DNA from: JAJCYL01 sp965206015
GTDB lineage: Bacteria > Bacteroidota > Bacteroidia > Cytophagales > Cyclobacteriaceae
NCBI GenBank assembly: GCA_965206015.1
Contig: CBDBIW010000015.1
Span: 310,001 to 374,000, forward strand
Reading direction: 5' to 3'
DNA: 64,000 nucleotides
Shown: positions 26,340 to 34,422 of the stretch, piece after piece
Numbering within the stretch: the first letter of the stretch is position 1
Layout: each line of letters begins with the position of its first letter
Notes under the pieces: model-generated
Databases searched by the model: none
The model's input: only the letters and a program-made list of their open reading frames with translations
What the model was told of the DNA's origin: nothing
Position numbers and translations under genes: made by a program

Positions 26340-27314
26340 CTATTTAGTCCTTTCTATTGTGTATTGAACGAGGTTTTCGAGGGATGTTCGATACACAGAC
26401 TCTTCCATATATTTTAGGGTGTCAACTGCTTTTTGATAAAAATCATCCATAACAGAGGTTGCATATTCAATCCCGCCGGAATTCTTAACAAAATCTATTA
26501 CCTCCTGAACGTTCTTGGGCTTATGGCTTTGACTCTTTATAATGCCAATAATCCTCTTTTTTTCAAGCCAGGAGGCCTGTTTTAAGGAATATATGAGGGG
26601 CAATGTCATCTTTTTCTCCTGGATATCAATGCCTAGTGGTTTACCAATTTCATCAGCACCATAATCAAATAGGTCATCCTTTATTTGAAAAGCCATACCG
26701 ACATTTCTACCAAACCGTTCCATTTGCTTCACGATTTTCGGATCGGCGTTGACTGACGCAGCTCCCACTTTGCAGCAGGATGTGATGAGACTGGCTGTCT
26801 TTTGCTGTATAATTTCAAAATATACTTCTTCAGTAATATCCAGTTTTTTGGCTTTCTCCATTTGCAACAGTTCCCCCTCACTCATTTCCCGCATGGCCTC
26901 CGAAACTATCTTCAGCAAATGGAAGTCTTCATGGTCGATGCTTAGCAACATGCCCCGCGAAAGAAGGAAATCGCCAACTAGAACAGCAATCTTATTTTTC
27001 CAAAGGGCATTTATTGAGAAAAAGCCGCGTCGATAATTGGAATCATCAACTACGTCATCATGAACCAAAGAGGCAGTATGCAACAATTCGATTAAGGAAG
27101 CTCCCCGATAAGTAGATTCATTTATATTCCCAGTTACTCCAGCACTCAAGAAAACAAAGAGTGGGCGCATTTGCTTTCCTTTCCGCTTGACTATATAGGT
27201 CATAATTTTATCCAGTAGCATAACATTGCTTCTCATCGACTGTCGGAATTTTATTTCAAACTCCTCCATTTCGATGGCTACTGGGGCTTGTATGTCCTTT
27301 AGGGTCAGTGGCAT
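26340..27314 (-). CDS. Polyprenyl diphosphate synthase
   Basis: A 324-residue all-helical prenyltransferase that elongates allylic diphosphates with IPP to make quinone side chains or carrier lipid. The first Asp-rich motif is HDDVVDDS near residue 83 and the second is KDDLFDYGAD near 215. The length and MRPLFVFLSAG segment match octaprenyl/heptaprenyl synthases of menaquinone-producing bacteria. ubiE, which finishes menaquinone, is elsewhere in this window. Confidence 0.92.
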   Translation of the reverse strand: MPLTLKDIQAPVAIEMEEFEIKFRQSMRSNVMLLDKIMTYIVKRKGKQMRPLFVFLSAGVTGNINESTYRGASLIELLHTASLVHDDVVDDSNYRRGFFSINALWKNKIAVLVGDFLLSRGMLLSIDHEDFHLLKIVSEAMREMSEGELLQMEKAKKLDITEEVYFEIIQQKTASLITSCCKVGAASVNADPKIVKQMERFGRNVGMAFQIKDDLFDYGADEIGKPLGIDIQEKKMTLPLIYSLKQASWLEKKRIIGIIKSQSHKPKNVQEVIDFVKNSGGIEYATSVMDDFYQKAVDTLKYMEESVYRTSLENLVQYTIERTK

Positions 27315-27486
27315 AAATGGATTGCAATATTAACTGGTTAACAGAGCTTGGCAAAAGAGGGTGGAAATTCGTACCGAAAAATTGGTGCTGAAGGGTGAAG
27401 GACTCCCCAAAACTTAAAAAGTAATTATTGCATAATTTCAATATTTACGCCTTATTTGTAAAATCCGACAGGATTTTAATTATACT

Positions 27487-27514
27487 TTGTCGATGAGAAA
27501 ATGATATATATTTA
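27487..27514 (+). promoter_or_regulatory. Putative promoter of the FISUMP gene
   Basis: TTG (27487-27489), a 17 bp spacer and TATATTTA (27507-27514, one mismatch to TAnnTTTG). Transcription would start near 27521, which favours the downstream ATG at 27567 as translation start over 27525. Confidence 0.35.
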
Positions 27515-27566
27515 ATTTTAGATAATGAGATTTTATGGTATTTTTACCTTGACCAAAGCAGTAAAC

Positions 27567-28187
27567 ATGGAATTTAAAGGGCTGATTTTTAGTTGTTTAG
27601 CTTTGAGTATAGCTTTCTCTGGATATACCCAGGAAATGGGAACGATGACCGATTCCAGAGACAACAAAGAGTATAAAACTGTCCAGCTACTAATTAAGAT
27701 GGAAGCGGGAATAACAAAGAAGAGAACATGGTTAGCTCAAAATTTGGATTACGCTTCAGCCAACTCCACTTGCTATAAAGATGAACCAGCCTTCTGTGAA
27801 GCTTTTGGAAGATTATATCCCTGGGAAGATGCTGTGAATGTATGTCCGGAAGGCTGGCATCTGCCGGCTGAAAAGGATTGGGCTGAGGTGATAGCGTCTT
27901 ATGGGGGTCGAAACTCGGCTGGAGCATCTCTTCGAAAACCTGGAGACAGTAAGTTGGAATTGACAATGGGTGGATTTGGCTACGGATTAATTTATACCGG
28001 TGTTGGTAAAACGGGTAGCTATTGGGATTCAGCCGGAGGAGATAATAATAGTGCCTCAGATGGTGAGGCCAAAATAATTCCAAGAACAGCAGGCTTAATC
28101 TCGATTGACCAAAATAATGACGATGTTTTTCACGTCCAGATAGGTAAGGAACATTTATTATCTGTCAGATGCATTCAAGACTATTAG
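27567..28187 (+). CDS. FISUMP-domain exported protein
   Basis: A 206-residue secreted protein. The signal peptide runs MEFKGLIFSCLALSIAFSGY (cut near YTQ). The mature part is a Fibrobacter-succinogenes major paralogous domain: MTDSRDNKEYKTVQL, TWLAQNLDY, GRLYPWEDAVNVCPEGWHLP, and the final LLSVRCIQDY. FISUMP proteins are surface or secreted, of unknown molecular role. The start at 27525 adds 14 residues that do not look like a signal peptide, so 27567 is preferred. Confidence 0.85.
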   Translation: MEFKGLIFSCLALSIAFSGYTQEMGTMTDSRDNKEYKTVQLLIKMEAGITKKRTWLAQNLDYASANSTCYKDEPAFCEAFGRLYPWEDAVNVCPEGWHLPAEKDWAEVIASYGGRNSAGASLRKPGDSKLELTMGGFGYGLIYTGVGKTGSYWDSAGGDNNSASDGEAKIIPRTAGLISIDQNNDDVFHVQIGKEHLLSVRCIQDY

Positions 28188-28685
28188 AAATTAATCATTT
28201 GATCCGTCCTAAAATAGGTTGACGGTTTTAAAAAGATTTAGGTTAATCCCGCGGAGCGGTTTAGCCGTAGTTACATGAACGGGGCTATATTCGACAATCT
28301 GCTGATTAGAGCCGTCAGACAGCAGCCTGTTCCTCTGAGATTAATGACCATAGATTATGTGCCTGTTTCAATACTCCCGTTTCCTTTCTTCTTTTTAAAA
28401 ATTAAACCTCTTTTTTTTAACTAACGTAGTGGTCTGATTTTTGGTGAGTATTACATTTAGTGCTGCTTTAAAGTTATAATTCTGAGCCATATAATTTTTT
28501 TGATTTGTTACATGCTCTCCTATATCACTTTATAAGTACAATGGCTGTAAAGTAAAGATTTTGGTCTTTTTTATTCTGCATTCAACTCATACTTTTCCCA
28601 GTAAAACAAAATAATTACTCTTCAACTATAAATTGAATCTCATCAGAATTAGTATTACCTATATTCGCAATAAACCCAGAGAGAT
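28188..28685. other. 498 bp gap with possible mobile-element debris
   Basis: No intact gene is visible. On the minus strand, 28210-28400 yields protein-like pieces in shifting frames (TGVLKQAHNLWSLISEEQAA; QQIVEYSPVHVTTAKPLRGI), suggesting a degraded coding or insertion sequence. I cannot assign a family. The rest (28400-28685) is AT-rich and should hold the promoter of the metalloprotease gene; TATATTCG near 28659 is a one-mismatch -7 candidate without a well-placed TTG. Confidence 0.35.
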
Positions 28686-31181
28686 ATGAATAGATTCTTC
28701 TTAGTGCTCATTTGTATTTTGACTTTTTCATGTAAAACAGCTCAGACACCTTCTTTGGGAAGTGACCAGAACTTACAGGTCCCAAGGACGGAAGACAATT
28801 CCATAGCATCTTTCACAAAAAGTATGGAGCACTATGATGGTTATTTTACATTCTATTATGATCATGTGAAAGGAAAAATCTGGTTAGCAGTTGACAAGTT
28901 CAATACTGAATTCCTTTATATTAATTCCTTACCTGCCGGAATAGGTTCTAATGATATTGGGCTTGACAGGGGCCAACTGGGGGATACCCGTATTGTTAAA
29001 TTCACCCGTAGCGGACCTAAAATATTTTTGATTCAACCAAACTATGATTATCGAGCTGTAAGTGACAATGCCGAAGAGATAAAATCAGTTGAACAAGCAT
29101 TTGCACAGTCGATTCTCTGGGGTTTCGAGGCGGGTGCTCAAAGTGACTGGAAAACATTAATTGATTTGACTCCATTCCTGATGAGAGATGCTCATGGTGT
29201 TGTTAATAGATTAACACGATCTAAGCAAGGAAGTTATAAATTAGATCCCTCAAGGTCGGCACTACATATGCCGATGACAAAAAACTTCCCGGAAAATACT
29301 GAATTCGAGTCTACCCTTACATTTGAAGGTAGCGCAGGAGGCGATTGGATAAAGTCTGTGGTTCCTTCGCCCGACGCAGTTACTGTTAGAATGCATCATT
29401 CATTAATTCAACTGCCTGATTCGGAATACAAACCAAGAAAGTTCGATCCACGGGCGGGTTTTAATAAAATCAGCTATCAGGACTACGCCACTCCTATTGA
29501 CCAACCTCTAGTAAAGAGGTTTATCCGACGACATCGATTAGAGAAAAAAGATCCCAATGCCGCTGTGAGTGAAGCTGTTGAACCAATTGTTTATTATTTG
29601 GACAGGGGTGCTCCGGAGCCAGTGAAATCTGCTTTAATGGAGGGTGCAAGATGGTGGAATCAGGCTTTTGAGGCAGCTGGATACAAGGATGCTTTTCAAG
29701 TTGAACTATTACCAGAAGGGGTAGATCCGATGGATGTGAGATACAATCTTATTCAATGGATACATAGATCTACTCGAGGATGGTCATATGGTTCGTCAAT
29801 AACTGATCCAAGAACAGGTGAAATAATTAAAGGGCAGGTAAGTTTGGGTTCGTTAAGAGTGAGACAGGATTTCCTAATTGCTGAGGGATTAATTGGCCCA
29901 TATGGTTCAGATCAGACATCTGGTGATATGTTGGAAATGTCATTAGCCAGATTAAGACAGTTATCGGCACATGAAGTAGGTCATACACTTGGTATAATTC
30001 ACAATTTTGCCTCAAGCTATAATAATAGAGCGTCGGTGATGGACTATCCCCATCCTTATGTTAAGATGAATGATTCAGGGCAAATTGATCTCTCTGAAGC
30101 TTATGATGTAAACATAGGAGTCTGGGATAAGCAAGTAATAAAATACGGTTATTCTGATTTTGCAGATGGAACGAACGAAGAAGAGTTAGAAAAAGTCATT
30201 AATGAAAGTTTTGATTTGGGGCTTTTGTTAATTTCTGATTCAGATTCGAGACCTGAAGGAGGAGCCCATCCTTTAGCCCATTTGTGGGACAATGGTGATG
30301 ACCCAGCCAATGAATTGAACAGGATGATGAGAGTACGGGAAAAGATCATTACTGAATTCTCAGAAAAGCACATCAGGAAAGGGGCTCCAATGTCGAGTCT
30401 TGAGGAGGTATTTGTTCCAATGTATTTATTTCATAGATACCAAATTGAAGGTGCAGCAAAAGTAATTGGAGGTTTGAATTATTCCTTTGCAATAAAAGGA
30501 GACGGTCAAACTGTAACGGAGATGATCTCACCGGAAAAACAGGCAAATGCTTTAGATGCATTGTTAAATACTATAAAACCCGAGGCATTGATTATCCCGG
30601 AAAATTTATTAAGTAAAATACCTCCCCGTGCCTTTGGCTATCCAAGAACACGAGAAACTTTCAAGGTCCGAACCGGAGTGACTTTTGATGCACTGAGTAT
30701 TGCTGAGACAGCTTCTAATATGACCGTCCATTTTATCCTCAATCCAGAAAGAGCCAGTCGTTTGGTGGAGTACAATAGCCGCAACAGGAGTCAACCTGGA
30801 TTGACTGCGGTGGTGGATAAACTTCTTTCTTCTACTTGGAAATCATCTCGTCAAACAGGTTACAGTGGAGAAATCCAAAGAGTTGTTGATAAAGTAGTGA
30901 TGTACAACTTGATTGCTTTGGCGGGCAACAATAAGGCGTCTGAACAAGCCAGATCAATTGCAATGCTTAAATTAGGCGAGCTTAATACCTGGATTAATTC
31001 AAGAGTTAAATCTGAAAAGAATGAAAACCAAAAGGCCCATTTAACCTACAGTGGAATTCAAATACAGAAATTCTTATCAAATCCGGATGAGGCCTCAATT
31101 AATAATCCTGTAACTCCTCCCGACGGTTCTCCGATAGGTCAGGATTTCCCAGTCTTCGGAGAACTTTGTTCTTGGAATTAG
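28686..31181 (+). CDS. Zinc-dependent metalloprotease (DUF5117/DUF4953 type)
   Basis: An 831-residue exported lipoprotein-like protease. The signal sequence MNRFFLVLICILTFSCK ends in a lipobox. DUF5117 covers about residues 40-230. The metzincin zinc site HEVGHTLGIIHNFASS is near residue 430 and the Met-turn candidate SVMDYPHPYV follows. A C-terminal DUF5118/4953-type region completes it. All zinc ligands (HExxHxxGxxH) are present. It probably degrades proteins at the cell surface. The GWxTD gene follows by 12 bp. Confidence 0.9.
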   Translation: MNRFFLVLICILTFSCKTAQTPSLGSDQNLQVPRTEDNSIASFTKSMEHYDGYFTFYYDHVKGKIWLAVDKFNTEFLYINSLPAGIGSNDIGLDRGQLGDTRIVKFTRSGPKIFLIQPNYDYRAVSDNAEEIKSVEQAFAQSILWGFEAGAQSDWKTLIDLTPFLMRDAHGVVNRLTRSKQGSYKLDPSRSALHMPMTKNFPENTEFESTLTFEGSAGGDWIKSVVPSPDAVTVRMHHSLIQLPDSEYKPRKFDPRAGFNKISYQDYATPIDQPLVKRFIRRHRLEKKDPNAAVSEAVEPIVYYLDRGAPEPVKSALMEGARWWNQAFEAAGYKDAFQVELLPEGVDPMDVRYNLIQWIHRSTRGWSYGSSITDPRTGEIIKGQVSLGSLRVRQDFLIAEGLIGPYGSDQTSGDMLEMSLARLRQLSAHEVGHTLGIIHNFASSYNNRASVMDYPHPYVKMNDSGQIDLSEAYDVNIGVWDKQVIKYGYSDFADGTNEEELEKVINESFDLGLLLISDSDSRPEGGAHPLAHLWDNGDDPANELNRMMRVREKIITEFSEKHIRKGAPMSSLEEVFVPMYLFHRYQIEGAAKVIGGLNYSFAIKGDGQTVTEMISPEKQANALDALLNTIKPEALIIPENLLSKIPPRAFGYPRTRETFKVRTGVTFDALSIAETASNMTVHFILNPERASRLVEYNSRNRSQPGLTAVVDKLLSSTWKSSRQTGYSGEIQRVVDKVVMYNLIALAGNNKASEQARSIAMLKLGELNTWINSRVKSEKNENQKAHLTYSGIQIQKFLSNPDEASINNPVTPPDGSPIGQDFPVFGELCSWN

Positions 31182-31193
31182 AATATATATGTA

Positions 31194-32366
31194 ATGAAGC
31201 GGGGGTTTTATATAGTACTGCCACTCACATTAATCAATTGTGCAAGTACTGCTGTTGACCTTACTTCGGTCAATTTCAGATACAAGTATAACATCGAGGC
31301 TCCGATCTCTGTAAACACTAGATTGAGTAAGGTGGACAACCTTTATCAAATAATTTTTGATGTTTCATTGTTAAAAAAGTCTGACAGCTTACTTGGTGTC
31401 GATCTATACTTTCAAACTGATTACGACGATGATTCAGATGGGGCCAATACCCCTATACGAATTGACAGACCAATTAAAATTAAAAAAGGTGTATTTCGTT
31501 ATTTACATCAATTTGTACCTGACAGCTTATCAAACCTCATAGTTATTTCCGTTGTACATTCCGGTCTGATCACCTATTACTATGACATTCCTTTTTCAGG
31601 AAATGTGAATTTTGATCCCCCGGATTTTAGTTTACTAACACTGGACTCACTGGATGCCATATTACCTTATGCATATGATAATAAGGCATTTCTTTTTTCC
31701 GAATCGGCTATTGTGATATTCCAATACGAAGGAAACTTTCCGGCATCTTCACCACCTATGACCAAAAAGAAGATAGCTTCAAAAAGCTTGGCTATGGATT
31801 CAATATTCAAATTTGAACACAAATTTTCACCAATAACAGATAAGCTTTTTTGCTTTCAGAAAGATACAAACTCCTTAGCTGGCATGTCCCTATTGAGCGT
31901 GCCACAGTTCTATCCGAAACTCATCTCAACAGTTGATTTGATCAAGCCTCTAGTTTATGTCAGTACACTAAGTGAATTTGATAAACTTCTAATTACAGAT
32001 AATTCAAAGTTGGCTTTGGATAGATTTTGGCTGGATGTAACCGGCCTCCAAAGTAGAGCAGTCGAAACAATAAAGAAGTTTTATAGAAGAGTGACTGAGT
32101 CCAATCAATTCTTCACAAGTTATAAACAAGGATGGAAAACAGACATGGGCATGATTTATATTCTTTTTGGTGCGCCAACACGTGTAAACAAAACCACTTT
32201 TCAGGAAGAATGGGTTTATGAAAATTTAAACGGCAAAGCGATTCAGTTCAGTTTCAACAAGATAAAAAACTTTTTTTCTCCAAATCATTACGAATTAGAG
32301 AGGAAGGCAGATTATAGCGATATTTGGTTTAGACAGGTTGACCTATGGAGAAAGGGAAGAATATAA
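31194..32366 (+). CDS. GWxTD-domain protein
   Basis: A 390-residue exported protein that starts MKRGFYIVLPLTLINCAS, a lipoprotein-like signal. The C-terminal GWxTD domain is clear: YKQGWKTDMGMIYILFGAPT, followed by the EEWVYEN strand near residue 345. These proteins are common in Bacteroidota but have no settled function. Its last 22 bp overlap the rlmB start, so translation of the two may be coupled. Confidence 0.85.
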   Translation: MKRGFYIVLPLTLINCASTAVDLTSVNFRYKYNIEAPISVNTRLSKVDNLYQIIFDVSLLKKSDSLLGVDLYFQTDYDDDSDGANTPIRIDRPIKIKKGVFRYLHQFVPDSLSNLIVISVVHSGLITYYYDIPFSGNVNFDPPDFSLLTLDSLDAILPYAYDNKAFLFSESAIVIFQYEGNFPASSPPMTKKKIASKSLAMDSIFKFEHKFSPITDKLFCFQKDTNSLAGMSLLSVPQFYPKLISTVDLIKPLVYVSTLSEFDKLLITDNSKLALDRFWLDVTGLQSRAVETIKKFYRRVTESNQFFTSYKQGWKTDMGMIYILFGAPTRVNKTTFQEEWVYENLNGKAIQFSFNKIKNFFSPNHYELERKADYSDIWFRQVDLWRKGRI

Positions 32367-33127
32367 GACAATGGAAGCCGACCGGGAGGACTAATGATGA
32401 TTCCCAAATGGTCTATGGTAAAAGAGCAATAGAGGAAGCCTTTGTTGCAGAAAGATTTTTTGAAAAGATACTTCTCCAGAGAGATTTAAAAGGTGAATTT
32501 GTTGATGACCTCCGTCAAAAAGCGAAAATATCTAAAACACCAATTTCCTTAGTGCCTGTTGAGAAGCTGAACAGGATAACCAGGAGGAATCACCAAGGAG
32601 TAATTGGGAGGTTATCGTTGATAGAATACTCTTCTTTGCACCACATTGTAAGTAAGTGTTTTGATGAAGGTAAAAATCCGGTTATTCTCATTTTAGACGA
32701 GCTAACAGATGTCAGGAATATTGGCTCGATCGCAAGGTCGGCTGAATGTGCTGGAGCGGATGCCATTGTGTTACCTACACATGGTAGTGGGCAGATAAAT
32801 AGTGATGCCATGAAAACATCGGCAGGAGCTCTGAATCACATTCAAGTTTGCAAAGAAGTAAACCTATATGATACTTGCAGATATCTAAAGAGCAGTGGTG
32901 TTCAATTATTAGCGTGCACTGAAAAAGGTGAGAAGAATTACTTTGAGGTTGATATGACCTCACCAACCGCTATTGTAATGGGGTCTGAAGACACCGGCAT
33001 TTCTAAACAGATATTAAAAATTGCAGATACTTGCATTAACATTCCGATGCGTGGTAAAATTGCTTCTCTGAATGTTTCGAATGCTGCTGCAGTTTTACTT
33101 TTCGAATTAACCAGACAGAGATTTTAG
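32345..33127 (+). CDS. rlmB: 23S rRNA (guanosine-2'-O)-methyltransferase RlmB-type
   Basis: A 260-residue SpoU-family methyltransferase that methylates the ribose of G2251 in 23S rRNA. It has an N-terminal substrate-binding domain (MVYGKRAIEEAF, then RRNHQGVIG) and a knotted SPOUT domain with DVRNIGSIARSAECAG, VMGSEDTGISKQI and IPMRGKIASLNVSNAAAVLL. The ATG at 32345 lies inside the GWxTD gene. An alternative ATG at 32408 would remove 21 poorly conserved residues and avoid the overlap, so the start is uncertain. Confidence 0.9.
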   Translation: MEKGKNIRQWKPTGRTNDDSQMVYGKRAIEEAFVAERFFEKILLQRDLKGEFVDDLRQKAKISKTPISLVPVEKLNRITRRNHQGVIGRLSLIEYSSLHHIVSKCFDEGKNPVILILDELTDVRNIGSIARSAECAGADAIVLPTHGSGQINSDAMKTSAGALNHIQVCKEVNLYDTCRYLKSSGVQLLACTEKGEKNYFEVDMTSPTAIVMGSEDTGISKQILKIADTCINIPMRGKIASLNVSNAAAVLLFELTRQRF

Positions 33128-34207
33128 CTACAAAAATGTCGCTCCCTTTTTGGATTTCATTTCAGCAACGAATTCGCGGAATTTTGACTCCTCATCTTTC
33201 TTGCAAATGACCAGGATATCGTCAAAATCAGCTACGAGATAACCCTTCAAATCCTGCATTAATATTACCTTATCTTTTTTTCCACGGACAATATTTTCCG
33301 AGCAGTTGTAAAAGAGTGTGTTGGCATTAACAACGTTTTCGTTCTCGTCTTTTTCTTTAATATCATAGAGTGAGTTCCAGGAGCCTAAGTCACTCCACCC
33401 AAAACCTCCAAGAATTACATAGACATTTGAAGCTTTCTCCATTAATCCGTAATCAATGGAGATGTTTTTACTCTGTGAATAAGCGGTTCCTATAAAAGAG
33501 CTTTCTTTTGGAGTGAAGAAATGTTCACTGCCTTCTGAAAATATTTCTGCGATTTCAGGCATATTTTTTTCAAATGCCTTAATTATGGATTTAACACTCC
33601 AAATAAAAATGCCAGCATTCCATACAAAATCACCGCTTTCCACAAATTTCTCAGCAAGTTCTAATGGAGGTTTTTCGGTGAAGGTTTTAACTTTTTTAAC
33701 CCTCGCATTTTCATCTGGGATGAATTGAATGTATCCATAACCAGTCTCTGGCCTGGCTGGCTTTATCCCCAGGGTAATGAGGCTGTCTTCCTGAAGAGCT
33801 GATGCGGCTGCTTCAGTAATGGAATTCAGAAAAGATTCTTCACCGAATATGGCGTGGTCTGCTGGGGTTACTACAATAACTGCATTCGGAGCTTTCTTGT
33901 TAATCTTGTAACTGGCATAAGCTATGCATGGAGCCGTATTTCTTCTGACCGGTTCCAATAATATCTGATCCTGTGATATCCCTGGCAATTGCTCCTGAAT
34001 TATGTTTCCGTATTGTTGATTTGAGACTACGTAGATGTTACCTTCGCCAGCTAAATTTTCAAACCGATCATAGGTTAACTGAAGAAGTGACCTCCCGGTG
34101 TCTAAGACATCCAAGAATTGCTTGGGCATAGAATTACGACTATATGGCCAGAATCTACTTCCAACTCCACCAGCCATTATTACTACATGAAGATTTTTGA
34201 CGCTCAT
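33128..34207 (-). CDS. Mannose-1-phosphate guanylyltransferase
   Basis: A 359-residue nucleotidyltransferase making GDP-mannose, the precursor of GDP-fucose and mannosylated surface glycans. The pyrophosphorylase motif HVVIMAGGVGSRFWPYSRNS is at the N-terminus, with MPKQFLDVL following, TPADHAIFGEE near residue 115, ETGYGYIQF near 158 and VKTFTEKP near 175. The length shows the short form, without a C-terminal isomerase domain. It is convergent with rlmB with no gap. Confidence 0.92.
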   Translation of the reverse strand: MSVKNLHVVIMAGGVGSRFWPYSRNSMPKQFLDVLDTGRSLLQLTYDRFENLAGEGNIYVVSNQQYGNIIQEQLPGISQDQILLEPVRRNTAPCIAYASYKINKKAPNAVIVVTPADHAIFGEESFLNSITEAAASALQEDSLITLGIKPARPETGYGYIQFIPDENARVKKVKTFTEKPPLELAEKFVESGDFVWNAGIFIWSVKSIIKAFEKNMPEIAEIFSEGSEHFFTPKESSFIGTAYSQSKNISIDYGLMEKASNVYVILGGFGWSDLGSWNSLYDIKEKDENENVVNANTLFYNCSENIVRGKKDKVILMQDLKGYLVADFDDILVICKKDEESKFREFVAEMKSKKGATFL

Positions 34208-34241
34208 TATAATTAGAATTTTGGGTCACTGTTGAGAGCTG

Positions 34242-34249
34242 CAAATATA
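34242..34249 (-). promoter_or_regulatory. -7 element upstream of the guanylyltransferase gene
   Basis: TATATTTG on the minus strand is an exact TAnnTTTG match, 35 bp before the start codon. No TTG lies at the right distance upstream, so this is only a candidate. Confidence 0.3.
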
Positions 34250-34422
34250 TGGATAATTCAATTTCGATGACTTCGAAACTTGACATGAAGGTGATTTGTA
34301 AAAAAATGGGCTATAAGAGCCTATCATAGAAGAAAAAACCTTAAATTCAATAGGTCGGAATAATTCGGATAGCACTCCAAACAAAAGACCGTTATCCTAA
34401 AGTGTCATTGTGATTAAATACT

